Counted from the first letter of the stretch, positions 1-8,629 are shown. The stretch: DNA of 64,000 bases from an uncultured Bacteroidales bacterium (GCA_902776955.1 CACYSG010000001.1:62001-126000), one strand, 5' to 3'. A program made the numbers and translations. Notes: generated by a model from the letters alone, not told the origin.

Positions 1-53
1 TGCAAAAATAGTCTTTTTTGCCTATTAGACGCTTCAGGTGGGTAAAAAACTAC

Positions 54-147
54 ATCATTCCAAAAAAAAATTCGGGCTCAGGCCAACAAAGCGGGCCACA
101 GGTACTCATCCGGGAGTTTCACCTGCGGCCCACTTCATGGGAATGAT
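54..147 (+). ncRNA. Candidate structured RNA (unidentified)
   Basis: Two nested complementary arm pairs are visible. The outer arm ATCATTCC at 54-61 pairs with GGAATGAT at 140-147. The inner arm at 93-103 pairs with 121-131, eleven positions with one mismatch, around a 17-base loop. A further small hairpin, CACGC-TCTT-GCGTG, follows near 170-184. No convincing protein is encoded across 1-240, so this is more likely RNA than coding. A long interrupted hairpin is the general shape of 6S RNA, but I see no conserved primary sequence that would prove it. The strand is inferred and could be the reverse. Confidence 0.3.
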
Positions 148-272
148 ACTTTATTGGTCCCCTAACGTCACGCTCTTGCGTGTGGCAGCTCCAGTTTCAT
201 CAGTTACATACTGTAGGGCTCTTATAAATAATTAGGTATTCGCTTGATAATTATGAAACGTCGCCGGGGGCA

Positions 273-362
273 TCAGCCCCAGCTGATGAAAATCGTCGAG
301 AGTAATGTGATGACTGCGATGGCAATCATTGTGAGAGATACGATGCAAACTTGCGTGTCCAT
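273..362 (-). CDS. 29-residue hydrophobic membrane peptide
   Basis: The open frame reads ATG at 362 to TGA at 273 and encodes a 29-residue peptide beginning MDTQVCIVSL and ending in a single hydrophobic helix. A well-formed promoter lies upstream on the same strand (438-470), giving a leader of roughly 70 nt. A second peptide of the same design, METLTCITTITAIV, lies at 5703-5783. They share M-[DE]-T-x-x-C-I at the start and the same hydrophobic pattern. The frame stays open further upstream, but that extension would begin around the promoter itself. Function is unknown; short single-span membrane peptides act as regulators of membrane proteins, toxins or structural partners. Confidence 0.5.
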   Translation of the reverse strand: MDTQVCIVSLTMIAIAVITLLSTIFISWG

Positions 363-437
363 AATAGTGTCGTTTTTAGTTGTTACTGTCGGTTGTTTGT
401 TGCTGGCGCGGGATTCCTTCTCCGCGTTTTGCTGATA

Positions 438-470
438 CAAAATTAAGGTGTGCCCCATCCACCCGACAAA
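438..470 (-). promoter_or_regulatory. Bacteroidetes-type promoter for the 29-codon ORF
   Basis: Read on the minus strand, TTTG (467-470) is followed after 21 bases by TAATTTTG (438-445). This matches the Bacteroidetes primary sigma consensus TTTG / TAnnTTTG. The next open frame downstream is the 29-codon ORF at 362. Confidence 0.6.
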
Positions 471-589
471 TATTTTTTATCAATAATCGCCAATTGTCCA
501 ATTATTTTACACTAAAGTGTCTAATTTTTTTACAGATGCTCACAACCACCACCCAATAAACCACAATAAATTGATTAATATACCCCCCG

Positions 590-812
590 TCCCTCCAGGG
601 GACGACTGTACAGTACACAGCGATGCCATCGCTGTCCCCCGCTTGTCCCGCCCCCCCGCAATGCCTCCCCTGCTGTCCCCCGTCCCGCTCCGCCGCCCTG
701 CTGTCTCGTGGGCGGCGGCTCTGCCGCCGTTTTCTCCGTCCTCTCCGTTCCCCCGTTTTCTCCGTTTTCTCCGTTCTCTCCGTTCTCTCCGTTCTCTCCG
801 TTTCCCGCCACT
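590..812. repeat. GC-rich palindromic repeat island with 9-bp minisatellite
   Basis: This block contains three modules. The palindrome ACAGCGATG-C-CATCGCTGT lies at about 618-636. The hairpin GGCGGC-TCT-GCCGCC lies at about 712-727. A run of the 9-bp unit TCTCCGTTC/T fills about 735-805. The same three modules recur at 46340-46880 in the opposite orientation, and the first two recur at 16914-17108. The frames open through it (proline-, arginine- or glutamate-rich) have no gene-like character and are not annotated. Confidence 0.8.
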
Positions 813-965
813 AAGGGCTAGAATAACCCGCGAGGGCCGATGCCCCTCGCGGGAGGCATCGGCCCTCATGCGTGCTGTACCGCTCTGGCTAGCGGTAGCT
901 GCGACATTGCGTCAGGAAATCTTTGACTCGTCGCTGGCTGGTGCTTTACGCAATCCCATGCCGCT

Positions 966-1769
966 CTATTTCATTGATTTATTTCGAGTGAAGGAAAAGT
1001 GAGTATGGCCTGTGATGAAGTCGGCAGTAATCCATTCTTCCCCATTATCGTAGTCATAGGAATACATCGTGTAATCGCCACGGTGGGTAAATGTCCAATG
1101 AGGTGCCTTCTCAACGGCCTTGCAGAATTCCTCCGATGGAATGGAGTCAAATTCAAAATAAATGTTCTCGTCGCTTCGTCCCGTTTCGGTCAGCGGCGGG
1201 AACTCTACGCCCAGCAGTTTGGACAGGGTTTCGCGGTCAACGACGGCATTGAAGTCTGCACGATTGTTCCTGAATACGACCTCAAATCCCTTCCACGAGT
1301 CTTTCCCTTCGCATGGTAGTTCAACCGAGACATGGATGTGATCGCCTAACATTTCGGGCCTCTTCTGGCCGGCTGTAAACGTGGTGTCGAGGTCAAAACA
1401 GAGCCTCATCTTGTCATCCAGTACACCAAAATTCATGATGAACCATCCGTGGTATTCTTCTTCATTATTGACCTGAGCCGCAATCTCTTTGACCTTTTCA
1501 GGCGAAACTTTCTCTAAGAACTTGCAGTACACTACAAACTGTTCGTCACCAGTTGCAAAATCCTTTCTGGTATAATACTCCTCGATGGTGTAATCGGGCA
1601 GGATGGAAAGATTCAGTAACTTGTCGAGATCGGCCTTGTCCTTGAAGGGCAGTACCGTGGTGTCGTCGATTTTATGCTTTTCAGGACCGCACGAGGTGGC
1701 CGTAAGCAACATGCCAGCAATGACCAGCAGGCCAAGGGCTGCCATGATTCTATTCTGTGTAGGTTTCAT
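966..1769 (-). CDS. Secreted lipoprotein of unknown function
   Basis: The 267-residue product begins with a charged N-terminus, a hydrophobic stretch and a lipobox ending at Cys (LTATSC, about residue 27), so it should be lipidated and exported. The remainder is acidic and soluble, with no membrane segments. I see no recognisable catalytic motif. It is read after the M16 protease gene on the same strand, but a hairpin at 1822-1869 separates them, so it is probably its own unit. The start at MKPTQNRI gives a normal signal peptide. Confidence 0.8.
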   Translation of the reverse strand: MKPTQNRIMAALGLLVIAGMLLTATSCGPEKHKIDDTTVLPFKDKADLDKLLNLSILPDYTIEEYYTRKDFATGDEQFVVYCKFLEKVSPEKVKEIAAQVNNEEEYHGWFIMNFGVLDDKMRLCFDLDTTFTAGQKRPEMLGDHIHVSVELPCEGKDSWKGFEVVFRNNRADFNAVVDRETLSKLLGVEFPPLTETGRSDENIYFEFDSIPSEEFCKAVEKAPHWTFTHRGDYTMYSYDYDNGEEWITADFITGHTHFSFTRNKSMK

Positions 1770-1821
1770 AATGATTGTTTTTTGCTGGTTATGTGAGTTC
1801 GATATCTTACCTCTTGTTTGA

Positions 1822-1869
1822 GCAATAATGAGCCAGGATTCTTGTTGAAAGTTCCTAGCTCATTATTGC
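1822..1869 (-). terminator. Hairpin after the M16 protease gene
   Basis: GCAATAATGAGC (1822-1833) is the exact reverse complement of GCTCATTATTGC (1858-1869). The stem continues inward with AGGA/TCCT after one mismatch. It lies just past the stop of the protease gene at 1892. There is no long U-tract, so factor-dependent ending or RNA stabilisation is also possible. Confidence 0.5.
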
Positions 1870-1891
1870 CATAAACAATTGGGTTTAATGT

Positions 1892-4723
1892 TTACTTCTC
1901 AGGGCTCATGACAATCTCAATCTTGTTGCCTGCATTGTAGAGCTGGCGGGCAAACTCAGCAATGCTGGCGGGCGTCTGAGCCTTCAGGATTTGCTCATAG
2001 CTGGTAACACCGTCATAGCCGTACATGAGGTAGTCGCTCAGGATACTTGTCCAGAACCAGTTCTCCTTGATGTTGGTGTTATAGTCCTTGAGCATGCTCT
2101 CCACAGCCTCGCTCACGGCGGTAGCGTCGATGTTGTTGCAGGCGTTGGCCATCTCCTCGTTCATGATGTTCAGAGCCATCTCCTCAAACTCGGGGTTCAC
2201 AGGACAAACGGCGAGAACCATCGTCATGGGCTTGTCACCCTGCATGCCGGTCTGGCCCATGGCCTGGGTCGAGTAGGCTGCACCGGCGTCCTCGCGAATC
2301 TTCTGTAGATAGACCCTGCTCAGTGCCTCACCCAGGATCTCGGCCTTAATCTCGTTCTCCAGGGTGTGGGGCAGATCGTTGTTGTGCCAGATGATGACCT
2401 CATAGTCCTTGGGTGACTCCATCTTGCGGGTGAAGTGGTTGATCGCCTGACCCTGGGGCATGCCGTCCTGGTTAACCCAGTTGGACTTCTTACCCTTCTG
2501 GGCGGGAAGGCTGGCGATGTACTGCTCGATGTACGGGCGGATGACGGCCTCGTCAATCGATCCGACGAAGATGAAGGTGTAGTTGGCGGCATTGGACGTG
2601 CGCTCCTTGGCAATCTCCATCATGCGGTCCAGGCTCACTTGCTTCAGATCCTCGGCGTTGAAGGGCTTGGTGCGCCAGCTGCGGTTGCTGATGATGTACT
2701 GCAGCGTGTCGCTCAGGGCAAGCTCGGGCATGAGGTCCTTGTTCTTGAGCTGAGTCTCCATCAGGCCAATGGTCTGGTTGAACTTCTTCTCGTCCTTGTT
2801 CAGGGCGGTGAAGTTGAGGTAGAGGAGCTGGAACATGGTCTCCAGATCCTTGACGGTGCTGTTACCGCTCACGTTGTCAGTATACTCGCCGATGTTGAGG
2901 CTTACACCCACCTGCTTGCCGGCGAGGGCCTTCTGGAGCTCGGAGTTGGAGAAGTTGCCGACACCGGTAACCGAACTCAGTGCGCTCATCATGTTCAGGG
3001 TAGCCCAGTCTTTCTCGCCGTAGAGTGACTGGCCGCCACGCTGGAAGGCGCTCATGCGGATTTCGTCCTGCTTGAAGTCGGTCTTCTTGAGGATCACGCG
3101 GGCACCGTTGCTCAGCTCCAGTTCCTTGTAGCCGAAGGTGGCGTTCTCGCTCTCCTTGACGATCTTGCCCTTCTTGGGCAGCGTGGTCATCAGGGGCTCG
3201 TTCTTCACGTTGTCGACATAGGCCTCGATGGGAGCGTTGATGGCGGCATCATATGCGGCCTTGATTCCCTCGACGGTGGGATAAACGGCTCCGTCCTTCT
3301 CCTGGTTGAAGCTCGTGATAACCAGATTCTGGCCGTCGGTGCTCAGGAATTCGGCAAGCACACCATTAATCATGTCAACGCTGATGTTGGGAGCGAACAT
3401 GCTCATGAGCTGATAGCGCATCTCCAGCGAGGGGATCGGCTCGTTGTCCAGGTAGTGGCGGCAGTACTGGCGACCATAGTTCTCGTTGGAAACCTTGTCG
3501 CGCTCGTTGTACTGTTTCTCCAGATAGCTCAGATACTCGTCGCTGGCGCGCTGGTACTCACTGGCGGTGAAGCCAAACTTGGTGGCGCGCAGGGCCTCGG
3601 TGATGACGGCCTGGATAGCGGCGTCGGTCTGACCCTCCTTGGGCCATACGTCGATAGTAAAGGCATCCATGGTGTTGGCGATGCCCATGTAGTTGTAGTC
3701 GTAGCAGCTGGCGCGCTCAAACGGGCATTCGGGCTCCTGGGCCAGGTCGCTCAGGCGGGTGTCGAGCATGTCACACATCATGTCGATCATATAGTCGACA
3801 GCGAGATAGCTCACGTTAGACTTCATCTCCTTGGGGAACGGCTCATGCTTGAACATCACCGAAACCTCGCTGTACTGCTGCTCCTTGTCCTTATCGACCA
3901 CGATGATGGGCTCCTCGTTGTCGGGAACGGGCTCCTCAACCACCTGTGCGGCATTGGGATCGAGCACGCAGTCCTTGAAGAGCTCCTTAATCTGGGCCTC
4001 GATGTGGTCAACATCCACGTCACCCACGATAACCAGGGCCTGGTTGTCGGGACGGTACCACTTGTGGTAGTAGTCGCGCAGCTCGTTGTACTTGAAGTTG
4101 TCCACCACGCTCATCAGACCGATGGGAAGGCGCTGACCGAACTTCGAGCCCGGGAAGAGCGTCTCGAGCTGGCGCTCAAGCATGCGCATGCCGGGACCCT
4201 GCCCCAGGCGCCACTCCTCGTGGATGACACCGCGCTCCTTGTCGATCTCCTCGTCGGTGAGCAACAGACCGTTGCTCCAGTCCTTGAGGATGAGCAGACA
4301 GGAGTCGATGGCGCTCTGGCGTGTGCTGGGAACGTCGTTGATGTTATAGACGGTCTCGGCGATGCTGGTATAAGCATTCAGGTCGCGGCCGAAGTTCACA
4401 CCCAGCGAGCGGGTGTAGTCGATGATACCCTTGCCCTCACCGTTGAAGTGCTCACTGCCGTTAAAGGCCATGTGCTCCAGGAAGTGGGCGAGACCACGCT
4501 GGCTCTCCTCCTCCTGGATCGAGCCCACGCGCTGCACGATGTAGAAGTTCACTCGGTGCTCGGGATAATTGTTTTGGCGGATGTAGTAGGTCAATCCGCA
4601 GTCCAGTTTACCGATGCGCACGTCTGGATCGACTTGAATCGGCATGTCTTGTGCCATCATCACATTGAAGCTGAACGCAAACAGCATCAGCATCAATACA
4701 GCAAAGAATTTCTTAACTTTCAT
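1892..4723 (-). CDS. M16 family zinc metalloprotease (insulinase/pitrilysin type)
   Basis: The product is 943 residues with a signal peptide (MKVKKFFAVLMLMLFAFSFN...). The inverted zinc motif HxxEH is present as HFLEH near residue 82, in the context GLAHFLEHMAFNGSEHF, with a downstream acidic helix that should supply the third ligand. The length corresponds to the duplicated M16 architecture in one chain: an active N-terminal pair of domains and an inactive C-terminal pair, as in periplasmic PqqL-like proteases. Family members fold into a clamshell and degrade unfolded peptides. Periplasmic peptide breakdown is therefore inferred. It is monocistronic as far as spacing shows. Long frames on the opposite strand are shadows of its codon bias. 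Confidence 0.93.
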   Translation of the reverse strand: MKVKKFFAVLMLMLFAFSFNVMMAQDMPIQVDPDVRIGKLDCGLTYYIRQNNYPEHRVNFYIVQRVGSIQEEESQRGLAHFLEHMAFNGSEHFNGEGKGIIDYTRSLGVNFGRDLNAYTSIAETVYNINDVPSTRQSAIDSCLLILKDWSNGLLLTDEEIDKERGVIHEEWRLGQGPGMRMLERQLETLFPGSKFGQRLPIGLMSVVDNFKYNELRDYYHKWYRPDNQALVIVGDVDVDHIEAQIKELFKDCVLDPNAAQVVEEPVPDNEEPIIVVDKDKEQQYSEVSVMFKHEPFPKEMKSNVSYLAVDYMIDMMCDMLDTRLSDLAQEPECPFERASCYDYNYMGIANTMDAFTIDVWPKEGQTDAAIQAVITEALRATKFGFTASEYQRASDEYLSYLEKQYNERDKVSNENYGRQYCRHYLDNEPIPSLEMRYQLMSMFAPNISVDMINGVLAEFLSTDGQNLVITSFNQEKDGAVYPTVEGIKAAYDAAINAPIEAYVDNVKNEPLMTTLPKKGKIVKESENATFGYKELELSNGARVILKKTDFKQDEIRMSAFQRGGQSLYGEKDWATLNMMSALSSVTGVGNFSNSELQKALAGKQVGVSLNIGEYTDNVSGNSTVKDLETMFQLLYLNFTALNKDEKKFNQTIGLMETQLKNKDLMPELALSDTLQYIISNRSWRTKPFNAEDLKQVSLDRMMEIAKERTSNAANYTFIFVGSIDEAVIRPYIEQYIASLPAQKGKKSNWVNQDGMPQGQAINHFTRKMESPKDYEVIIWHNNDLPHTLENEIKAEILGEALSRVYLQKIREDAGAAYSTQAMGQTGMQGDKPMTMVLAVCPVNPEFEEMALNIMNEEMANACNNIDATAVSEAVESMLKDYNTNIKENWFWTSILSDYLMYGYDGVTSYEQILKAQTPASIAEFARQLYNAGNKIEIVMSPEK

Positions 4724-4897
4724 AGACTAATGGGTTTAAAAATTATGTTTATCTTGTTTAATCAATTGTTTTACCCCTTAGACGCAGTTTATGCCTCAAA
4801 AACTACGCAAAAATTCAATTATTTTATCTCTATACTCAAAAATAATCTCTTAGCGACTTCTTGCCTAGCATGACACTCACCCTCCTGAAAGGTTTTT

Positions 4898-4983
4898 AAC
4901 CTGTGAATTAACCGAATTGAGCGAATAGGGATTCACATCTCAGTTTGTCCGTTCTTTCGTTTCTCTCGGTTAATTCACAGGTT
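4898..4983. repeat. 18-bp perfect inverted repeat, 50-base spacer
   Basis: AACCTGTGAATTAACCGA (4898-4915) is the exact reverse complement of 4966-4983. It lies in the 300-base gap between the M16 gene (starting at 4723) and the lipoprotein ending at 5025. The rest of that gap is AT-rich with no gene visible. It could be a terminator for the lipoprotein cluster, which is read toward it, or a two-site binding element. Confidence 0.7.
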
Positions 4984-5024
4984 TATCGTGTGGTTGTAGG
5001 CTGTCTTGTTAACACAGCATGCTC

Positions 5025-5642
5025 TTATTCATTATCCAGGATGATGGGTTCTTCCTCAACCAACTCGGTGGTGTCATAGTAGGATGTGTTCTTGTAGTGA
5101 TACTGCTCGTAGTTCTGTACATCCTCAAGGTCGCCGATCCCCACTTCTGTTGACCCCGGTTTGATCATGAGCGATATGATGGGCTTGCCCTTGCTGTTGA
5201 GCGTGTCAAGGATTGAGGCAAGCTGCGCACGCGGGACTTTGCGGTTGATGAGGGTATCCTGGGCACCGTCACCAGTCGTCGAGATTCGATAGAACATGTA
5301 CAGGTCATACTCCTCTTTGGTCAGTTGGACGCCGGGCTTGAGCTTCAGCTCATATCCCAGCCAGCTGTTGAAGCATGGAATGTCACTCCACACCACTTTC
5401 TCCCATTCGGGGACGGTGTCTTTTTCGGTGTACATCACACCCTCTAGATGCAAGTTGGAGACTTCCTTATAGGAGACAACGATGTCGCACAGGTCAAGCA
5501 GGTCTTGAGAAACATTCAGTTGATACACCGTTCCTGTATCGTGGGAGGTATCAAAGCACAAGCGGCCGGTATCTCTAATACACGATGTGGCGGCGGGAAG
5601 CACGATGCCTATGATAGCGGCCATATATAATATCTTTTTCAT
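5025..5642 (-). CDS. Lipoprotein, paralogue A of a DLLDICD family
   Basis: The product is 205 residues with a lipoprotein signal (MKKILYMAAIIG...ATSC). It carries the motif QDLLDLCDIVVSYKE near residue 47, shared with the products at 5811-6320 (QDLLDICDVVLKYQD) and 19662-20180 (GDILDICDVTMTYKD). A second shared segment is LKLKPGVQLTKEEYDLY near residue 100. These point to one family of small exported beta-rich lipoproteins. I do not recognise the family and assign no function. It is the last gene of a likely minus-strand unit: lipoprotein B, 26-residue peptide, then this gene. Confidence 0.82.
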   Translation of the reverse strand: MKKILYMAAIIGIVLPAATSCIRDTGRLCFDTSHDTGTVYQLNVSQDLLDLCDIVVSYKEVSNLHLEGVMYTEKDTVPEWEKVVWSDIPCFNSWLGYELKLKPGVQLTKEEYDLYMFYRISTTGDGAQDTLINRKVPRAQLASILDTLNSKGKPIISLMIKPGSTEVGIGDLEDVQNYEQYHYKNTSYYDTTELVEEEPIILDNE

Positions 5643-5702
5643 AATGATCGGGTTTTTGAATTGTTCTATAACTGTTGATAATTCCGGTATTGAAGTGGTG
5701 AC

Positions 5703-5783
5703 TTACCAGATCATGCTAGTCAAAATCGTGGCGATGGCGACGACGATAGCCGTTATTGTGGTGATGCATGTGAGAGTTTCCAT
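5703..5783 (-). CDS. 26-residue hydrophobic membrane peptide
   Basis: ATG at 5783 to TAA at 5703 encodes METLTCITTITAIVVAIATI followed by LTSMIW, essentially one transmembrane helix. It fits between two paralogous lipoproteins, 27 nt after the upstream one and about 60 nt before the downstream one. It shares its start pattern (M-[DE]-T-x-x-C-I) with the 29-residue ORF at 273-362. That similarity plus its placement in an otherwise empty gap is the evidence that it is real. Function is unknown. Confidence 0.45.
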   Translation of the reverse strand: METLTCITTITAIVVAIATILTSMIW

Positions 5784-5810
5784 AATTTTGAATGTTTAGG
5801 GTGAGAATAA

Positions 5811-6320
5811 TTAGTAACTTGCTTTGATATCAATATCGTTTTCGATGGCGCTGTTGTTCACATACAAGGCGTTGGAGTAAACCTTGAAGTATGTCGCCGC
5901 GCCTTCCTTCTCGCTCGCCTGTTTGATGGCCTTCAGTGCACTTTCCGTGTTGGTGATGAATTCAGGAACAATTTGGGCACTGCAATGAACGGCTCCACCG
6001 ACTGTGACAATCTGATATTCAGCTTTCATGTGATGGAATTTCTTGTTCTCCTTAGCGCCCTCTTTGGGCTTGATGTCATAATCCATCCAGATGACCAGCG
6101 GGTGGGTCTTGCTGTCATAGGTCTTGATCCACTGGGTGCTCGTGACCTTGTTGGAAATGGTGTCACCGTTCTTGTCCTGGTATTTCAATACCACGTCACA
6201 TATGTCGAGCAAATCTTGCGAGCAGCTGAAGACGCATATCGTGTTACCGTCATCGCCCACACACGAGTTAAACGCGGGAATCGTCATCAGGATAACGGCT
6301 ATGAATAATATCTTTTTCAT
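5811..6320 (-). CDS. Lipoprotein, paralogue B of a DLLDICD family
   Basis: I start it at MKKILFIAVILMTIPAFNSC (6320), which gives a proper lipoprotein signal. The frame is open to 6401, but that extension lacks signal-peptide logic. The mature part has QDLLDICDVVLKYQDKNGD and a YDIKPKEGA segment aligned with paralogues A (5025-5642) and C (19662-20180). About 169 residues. Probably exported and lipid-anchored; function unknown. It is first in a likely unit with the 26-residue peptide and paralogue A. Confidence 0.82.
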   Translation of the reverse strand: MKKILFIAVILMTIPAFNSCVGDDGNTICVFSCSQDLLDICDVVLKYQDKNGDTISNKVTSTQWIKTYDSKTHPLVIWMDYDIKPKEGAKENKKFHHMKAEYQIVTVGGAVHCSAQIVPEFITNTESALKAIKQASEKEGAATYFKVYSNALYVNNSAIENDIDIKASY

Positions 6321-6466
6321 AATTCTTATTTTTTTGATCAGTTTATAGTGGATAGAGTGAAAACAAGAAAGGCAATCATGACATTTATTTTGTATCATCA
6401 ATATGGCTGAATCATGTTGGGAATCATTGAGTGGCTTGTCTTCTTGCCTTTCTTGAATAGATATTG

Positions 6467-6829
6467 CTACTTGGCGAGGTAATCGCTGTAGAGTTGTCGC
6501 AGTTCCTCAGGGGTGATACCCACGGCCTTGATCTGGCCCAGGAAGTAGTCCATCTCCCCCTGCATCAGTTGGTCGCGCCGCAGGGTGACAATCTTCTCCT
6601 TTGCGTCAGGACTCACAAAGAATCCCAGTCCGCGCTTGGTGTAGATGACACCGCTCTGCTGCAAGTGGTCGTAGGTGCGAGCCACGGTGTTGGCGTTGAC
6701 CTCAATTTCGGCGGCGAGTTCTCGCACGCTCGGTACTTTTCCGTCGGGTATCAGGACCCCCGTGAGAATCTGATCTCCGATGCGATCTGCAATCTGCAGA
6801 TAAATCGCTTTATTATCCTTGAAATTCAT
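6467..6829 (-). CDS. GntR family regulator, YtrA type
   Basis: The product is 120 residues: a winged helix-turn-helix (residues 8-75, with IPDGKVPSVRELAAEIEVNA and TVARTYDHLQQSGVIYTKRG) and a short helical tail instead of a large effector domain. This is the YtrA architecture, whose members control neighbouring ABC transporters. It is the last gene of the operon with the ATPase (7784-8629) and permease (6927-7787). A GTGTAC-type palindrome overlaps the operon promoter at 8668-8691, which is the form of site this subfamily binds. Autorepression of the transporter operon is therefore a strong inference. The inducing signal is unknown; in relatives it is often cell-envelope or peptide stress. 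Confidence 0.92.
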   Translation of the reverse strand: MNFKDNKAIYLQIADRIGDQILTGVLIPDGKVPSVRELAAEIEVNANTVARTYDHLQQSGVIYTKRGLGFFVSPDAKEKIVTLRRDQLMQGEMDYFLGQIKAVGITPEELRQLYSDYLAK

Positions 6830-6893
6830 TGTAGTCTATATATTTAGGTTTGCCAGTTATATAAAGCTTGGATATGGTCTTTGGTAAAAATCC

Positions 6894-6923
6894 CTTAAAC
6901 TTTAACCTTTAACCTTTAACCTT
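6894..6923. repeat. Tandem TTTAACC words between permease and regulator
   Basis: The 97-base gap between the permease and GntR genes contains three to four consecutive copies of CTTTAAC. It is one of several reiterated AT-rich words in gaps of this window. Confidence 0.8.
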
Positions 6924-6926
6924 GAA

Positions 6927-7787
6927 TCATTTCCACCACTTGAGTGAAATGACATCTTTACGCTTGAACAGGTACCATGCCAGCCCGAATGTTACTAAAA
7001 CCAACAGAGCGGCCCACACTAACAAGCAAATGCCGAATGTGCCTTGCGTAAAGAAGTCTGCTATCCAGTTCAGGAAGACCATCGAGTCGGCGAAGAAGAT
7101 GAACACCGGGATGACGATAATAAACAAGCAGAACTCAAGGGCGTAGACCGCTGCAAATGTCTTGAGCAGCGACAAGCGCGGCCAGATTACACTGCCCAGC
7201 AGATATAAGCCGGCGCTGGCAAGGACGCCTACCCACATCGATATCTTGAGATATTGTGCCGAATTGGGAAGCATGCTATCATACATATGACCTGCCGTAG
7301 TAAGGGAGGTCAGGAAATTCATGGGACCAGGCACCATGAACTCTTCAGACCTGAACCACCACAATACGGCAATGCGGGTCAAGTCGGACAACTGAGCGCA
7401 GGCAAAGAAGGCAACAAAGATACCCACCACATAGATGAGCACATTCACCAGGAACTTCTCCAGCGTCGACGACGGTGAGGTTAACAGACTGGTGCGGCTG
7501 GCTTTGGTCTTCAAACCCTTGAAGGCCATCGATGCCGATACCATCACAACGAGGGAGAAAATCATCGCCACCGTTGTCTGAGGCACTTTCTCGGCCAGTA
7601 TTTCAGCGAGAATAGCAGGCCTGATGCAAATCAGGTTGCCCAGGATCATAATCAGCGTGAGCACACCGTAAATGCCGATGAGGGTGAACATCAAGCCTCG
7701 CTTGCTCTCAACGATTTCCTTACGCAGGGCGGCCGTGAAACGGCTCCAGTTAAAAGTTTGATTGACGGTATTCATAGCTGTAATCAT
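6927..7787 (-). CDS. ABC transporter permease
   Basis: The product is 286 residues with about six hydrophobic segments (for example GLMFTLIGIYGVLTLIMILG, TTVAMIFSLVVMVSA, ALEFCLFIIVIPVFIFF, FGICLLVWAALLVLVTFGLA). This is the membrane half of an ABC-2 type exporter. Its ATG overlaps the stop of the ATPase gene by 4 bases, indicating translational coupling and a shared complex. With the YtrA-type regulator downstream it forms a standard three-gene exporter or envelope-stress operon. Substrate is not deducible. Confidence 0.9.
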   Translation of the reverse strand: MITAMNTVNQTFNWSRFTAALRKEIVESKRGLMFTLIGIYGVLTLIMILGNLICIRPAILAEILAEKVPQTTVAMIFSLVVMVSASMAFKGLKTKASRTSLLTSPSSTLEKFLVNVLIYVVGIFVAFFACAQLSDLTRIAVLWWFRSEEFMVPGPMNFLTSLTTAGHMYDSMLPNSAQYLKISMWVGVLASAGLYLLGSVIWPRLSLLKTFAAVYALEFCLFIIVIPVFIFFADSMVFLNWIADFFTQGTFGICLLVWAALLVLVTFGLAWYLFKRKDVISLKWWK

Positions 7788-8629
7788 TTTTGAGGGGTGG
7801 TGAATAATTGGTTAATTGCCTGGGGATTCATCAACGTGGCGTTGAAAAGCATCTCCAGATCTACGGCCGTCTCCTCGCCGGGCTGGGCGGGAACGGCAAC
7901 GATGTCGCCCAGGGCGCTCTGCATCATGAAGATGGGCTGGTCGCCCTCACGCATCTTGCGGAAGGCGATGCGGCTCTGCACTTCGGCGATGCTGGCGTTG
8001 AGCAGCACGCGGCTCGTGTCGATGATGGTCACGTGGTCCAGAATGGAGCTGATGTCGCGAACCTGGTGGGTCGAGATGAGCATCATCTTATCGTCGCTCA
8101 TGCCGGCACTGATGAGTTTGCGGAACTGGCTCTTGCTGGGAATGTCCAGGCCATTGGTGGGCTCGTCCATGATCAGGGCGCGGGTGTTGGTCGCAAATGC
8201 GAAGGCCATGAACACTTTCTTCTTCTGACCCATCGACAGGGCTTGAAGTTTCACGTTCATGTCACCGCCCATCTCAAAGATATCGAGGTAGCGCTGCATG
8301 TCTTCCATGCTGAAACGCGGGTACAGGGGTGAGTTGATGCTTACAAACTCCTTCAGCGTCAACCGGGGCAACTCAAACTCCTCAGGAATCAGGAACAGGT
8401 CGCTCATCGTCTTGGGAAGACGCTTGCGCACGTTCTCGCCGTCCATCAGAGCTTCGCCCTCACGCGGCGTCAGCAGGCCGGTCATCAGGTAGATGAGCGT
8501 GCTCTTGCCGGCACCGTTCTTTCCTAGCAGGCCGTATACGTTTCCGGCCTCAAGGTTCAACGAGAAGTCCGTAAAGAGGTCACCGAACTTCTTGTTGTAA
8601 CCAAAACTGATTTGATTAATCTGTAACAT
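7784..8629 (-). CDS. ABC transporter ATP-binding protein
   Basis: The product is 281 residues with a complete nucleotide-binding domain: Walker A GLLGKNGAGKSTL (about residue 33), signature LSMGQKKKV (about 133), Walker B ALIMDEPTNGLD (about 153) and a switch histidine in STHQVRD. It is the first gene of the operon, followed with a 4-base overlap by the permease. The promoter and palindromic operator lie immediately upstream. It powers the ABC-2 type permease at the inner membrane. Confidence 0.95.
   Translation of the reverse strand: MLQINQISFGYNKKFGDLFTDFSLNLEAGNVYGLLGKNGAGKSTLIYLMTGLLTPREGEALMDGENVRKRLPKTMSDLFLIPEEFELPRLTLKEFVSINSPLYPRFSMEDMQRYLDIFEMGGDMNVKLQALSMGQKKKVFMAFAFATNTRALIMDEPTNGLDIPSKSQFRKLISAGMSDDKMMLISTHQVRDISSILDHVTIIDTSRVLLNASIAEVQSRIAFRKMREGDQPIFMMQSALGDIVAVPAQPGEETAVDLEMLFNATLMNPQAINQLFTTPQK

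Noticed and set aside
517..1002. Open frames of 60-160 codons across the repeat island
   Set aside because: They are translations of the palindromes and 9-bp words, with no start context, and similar frames appear at every copy of the repeat.
3455..4873. 472-codon open frame opposite the M16 protease
   Set aside because: It is an antisense shadow of the codon bias in the M16 gene, whose zinc motif and signal peptide are clear.
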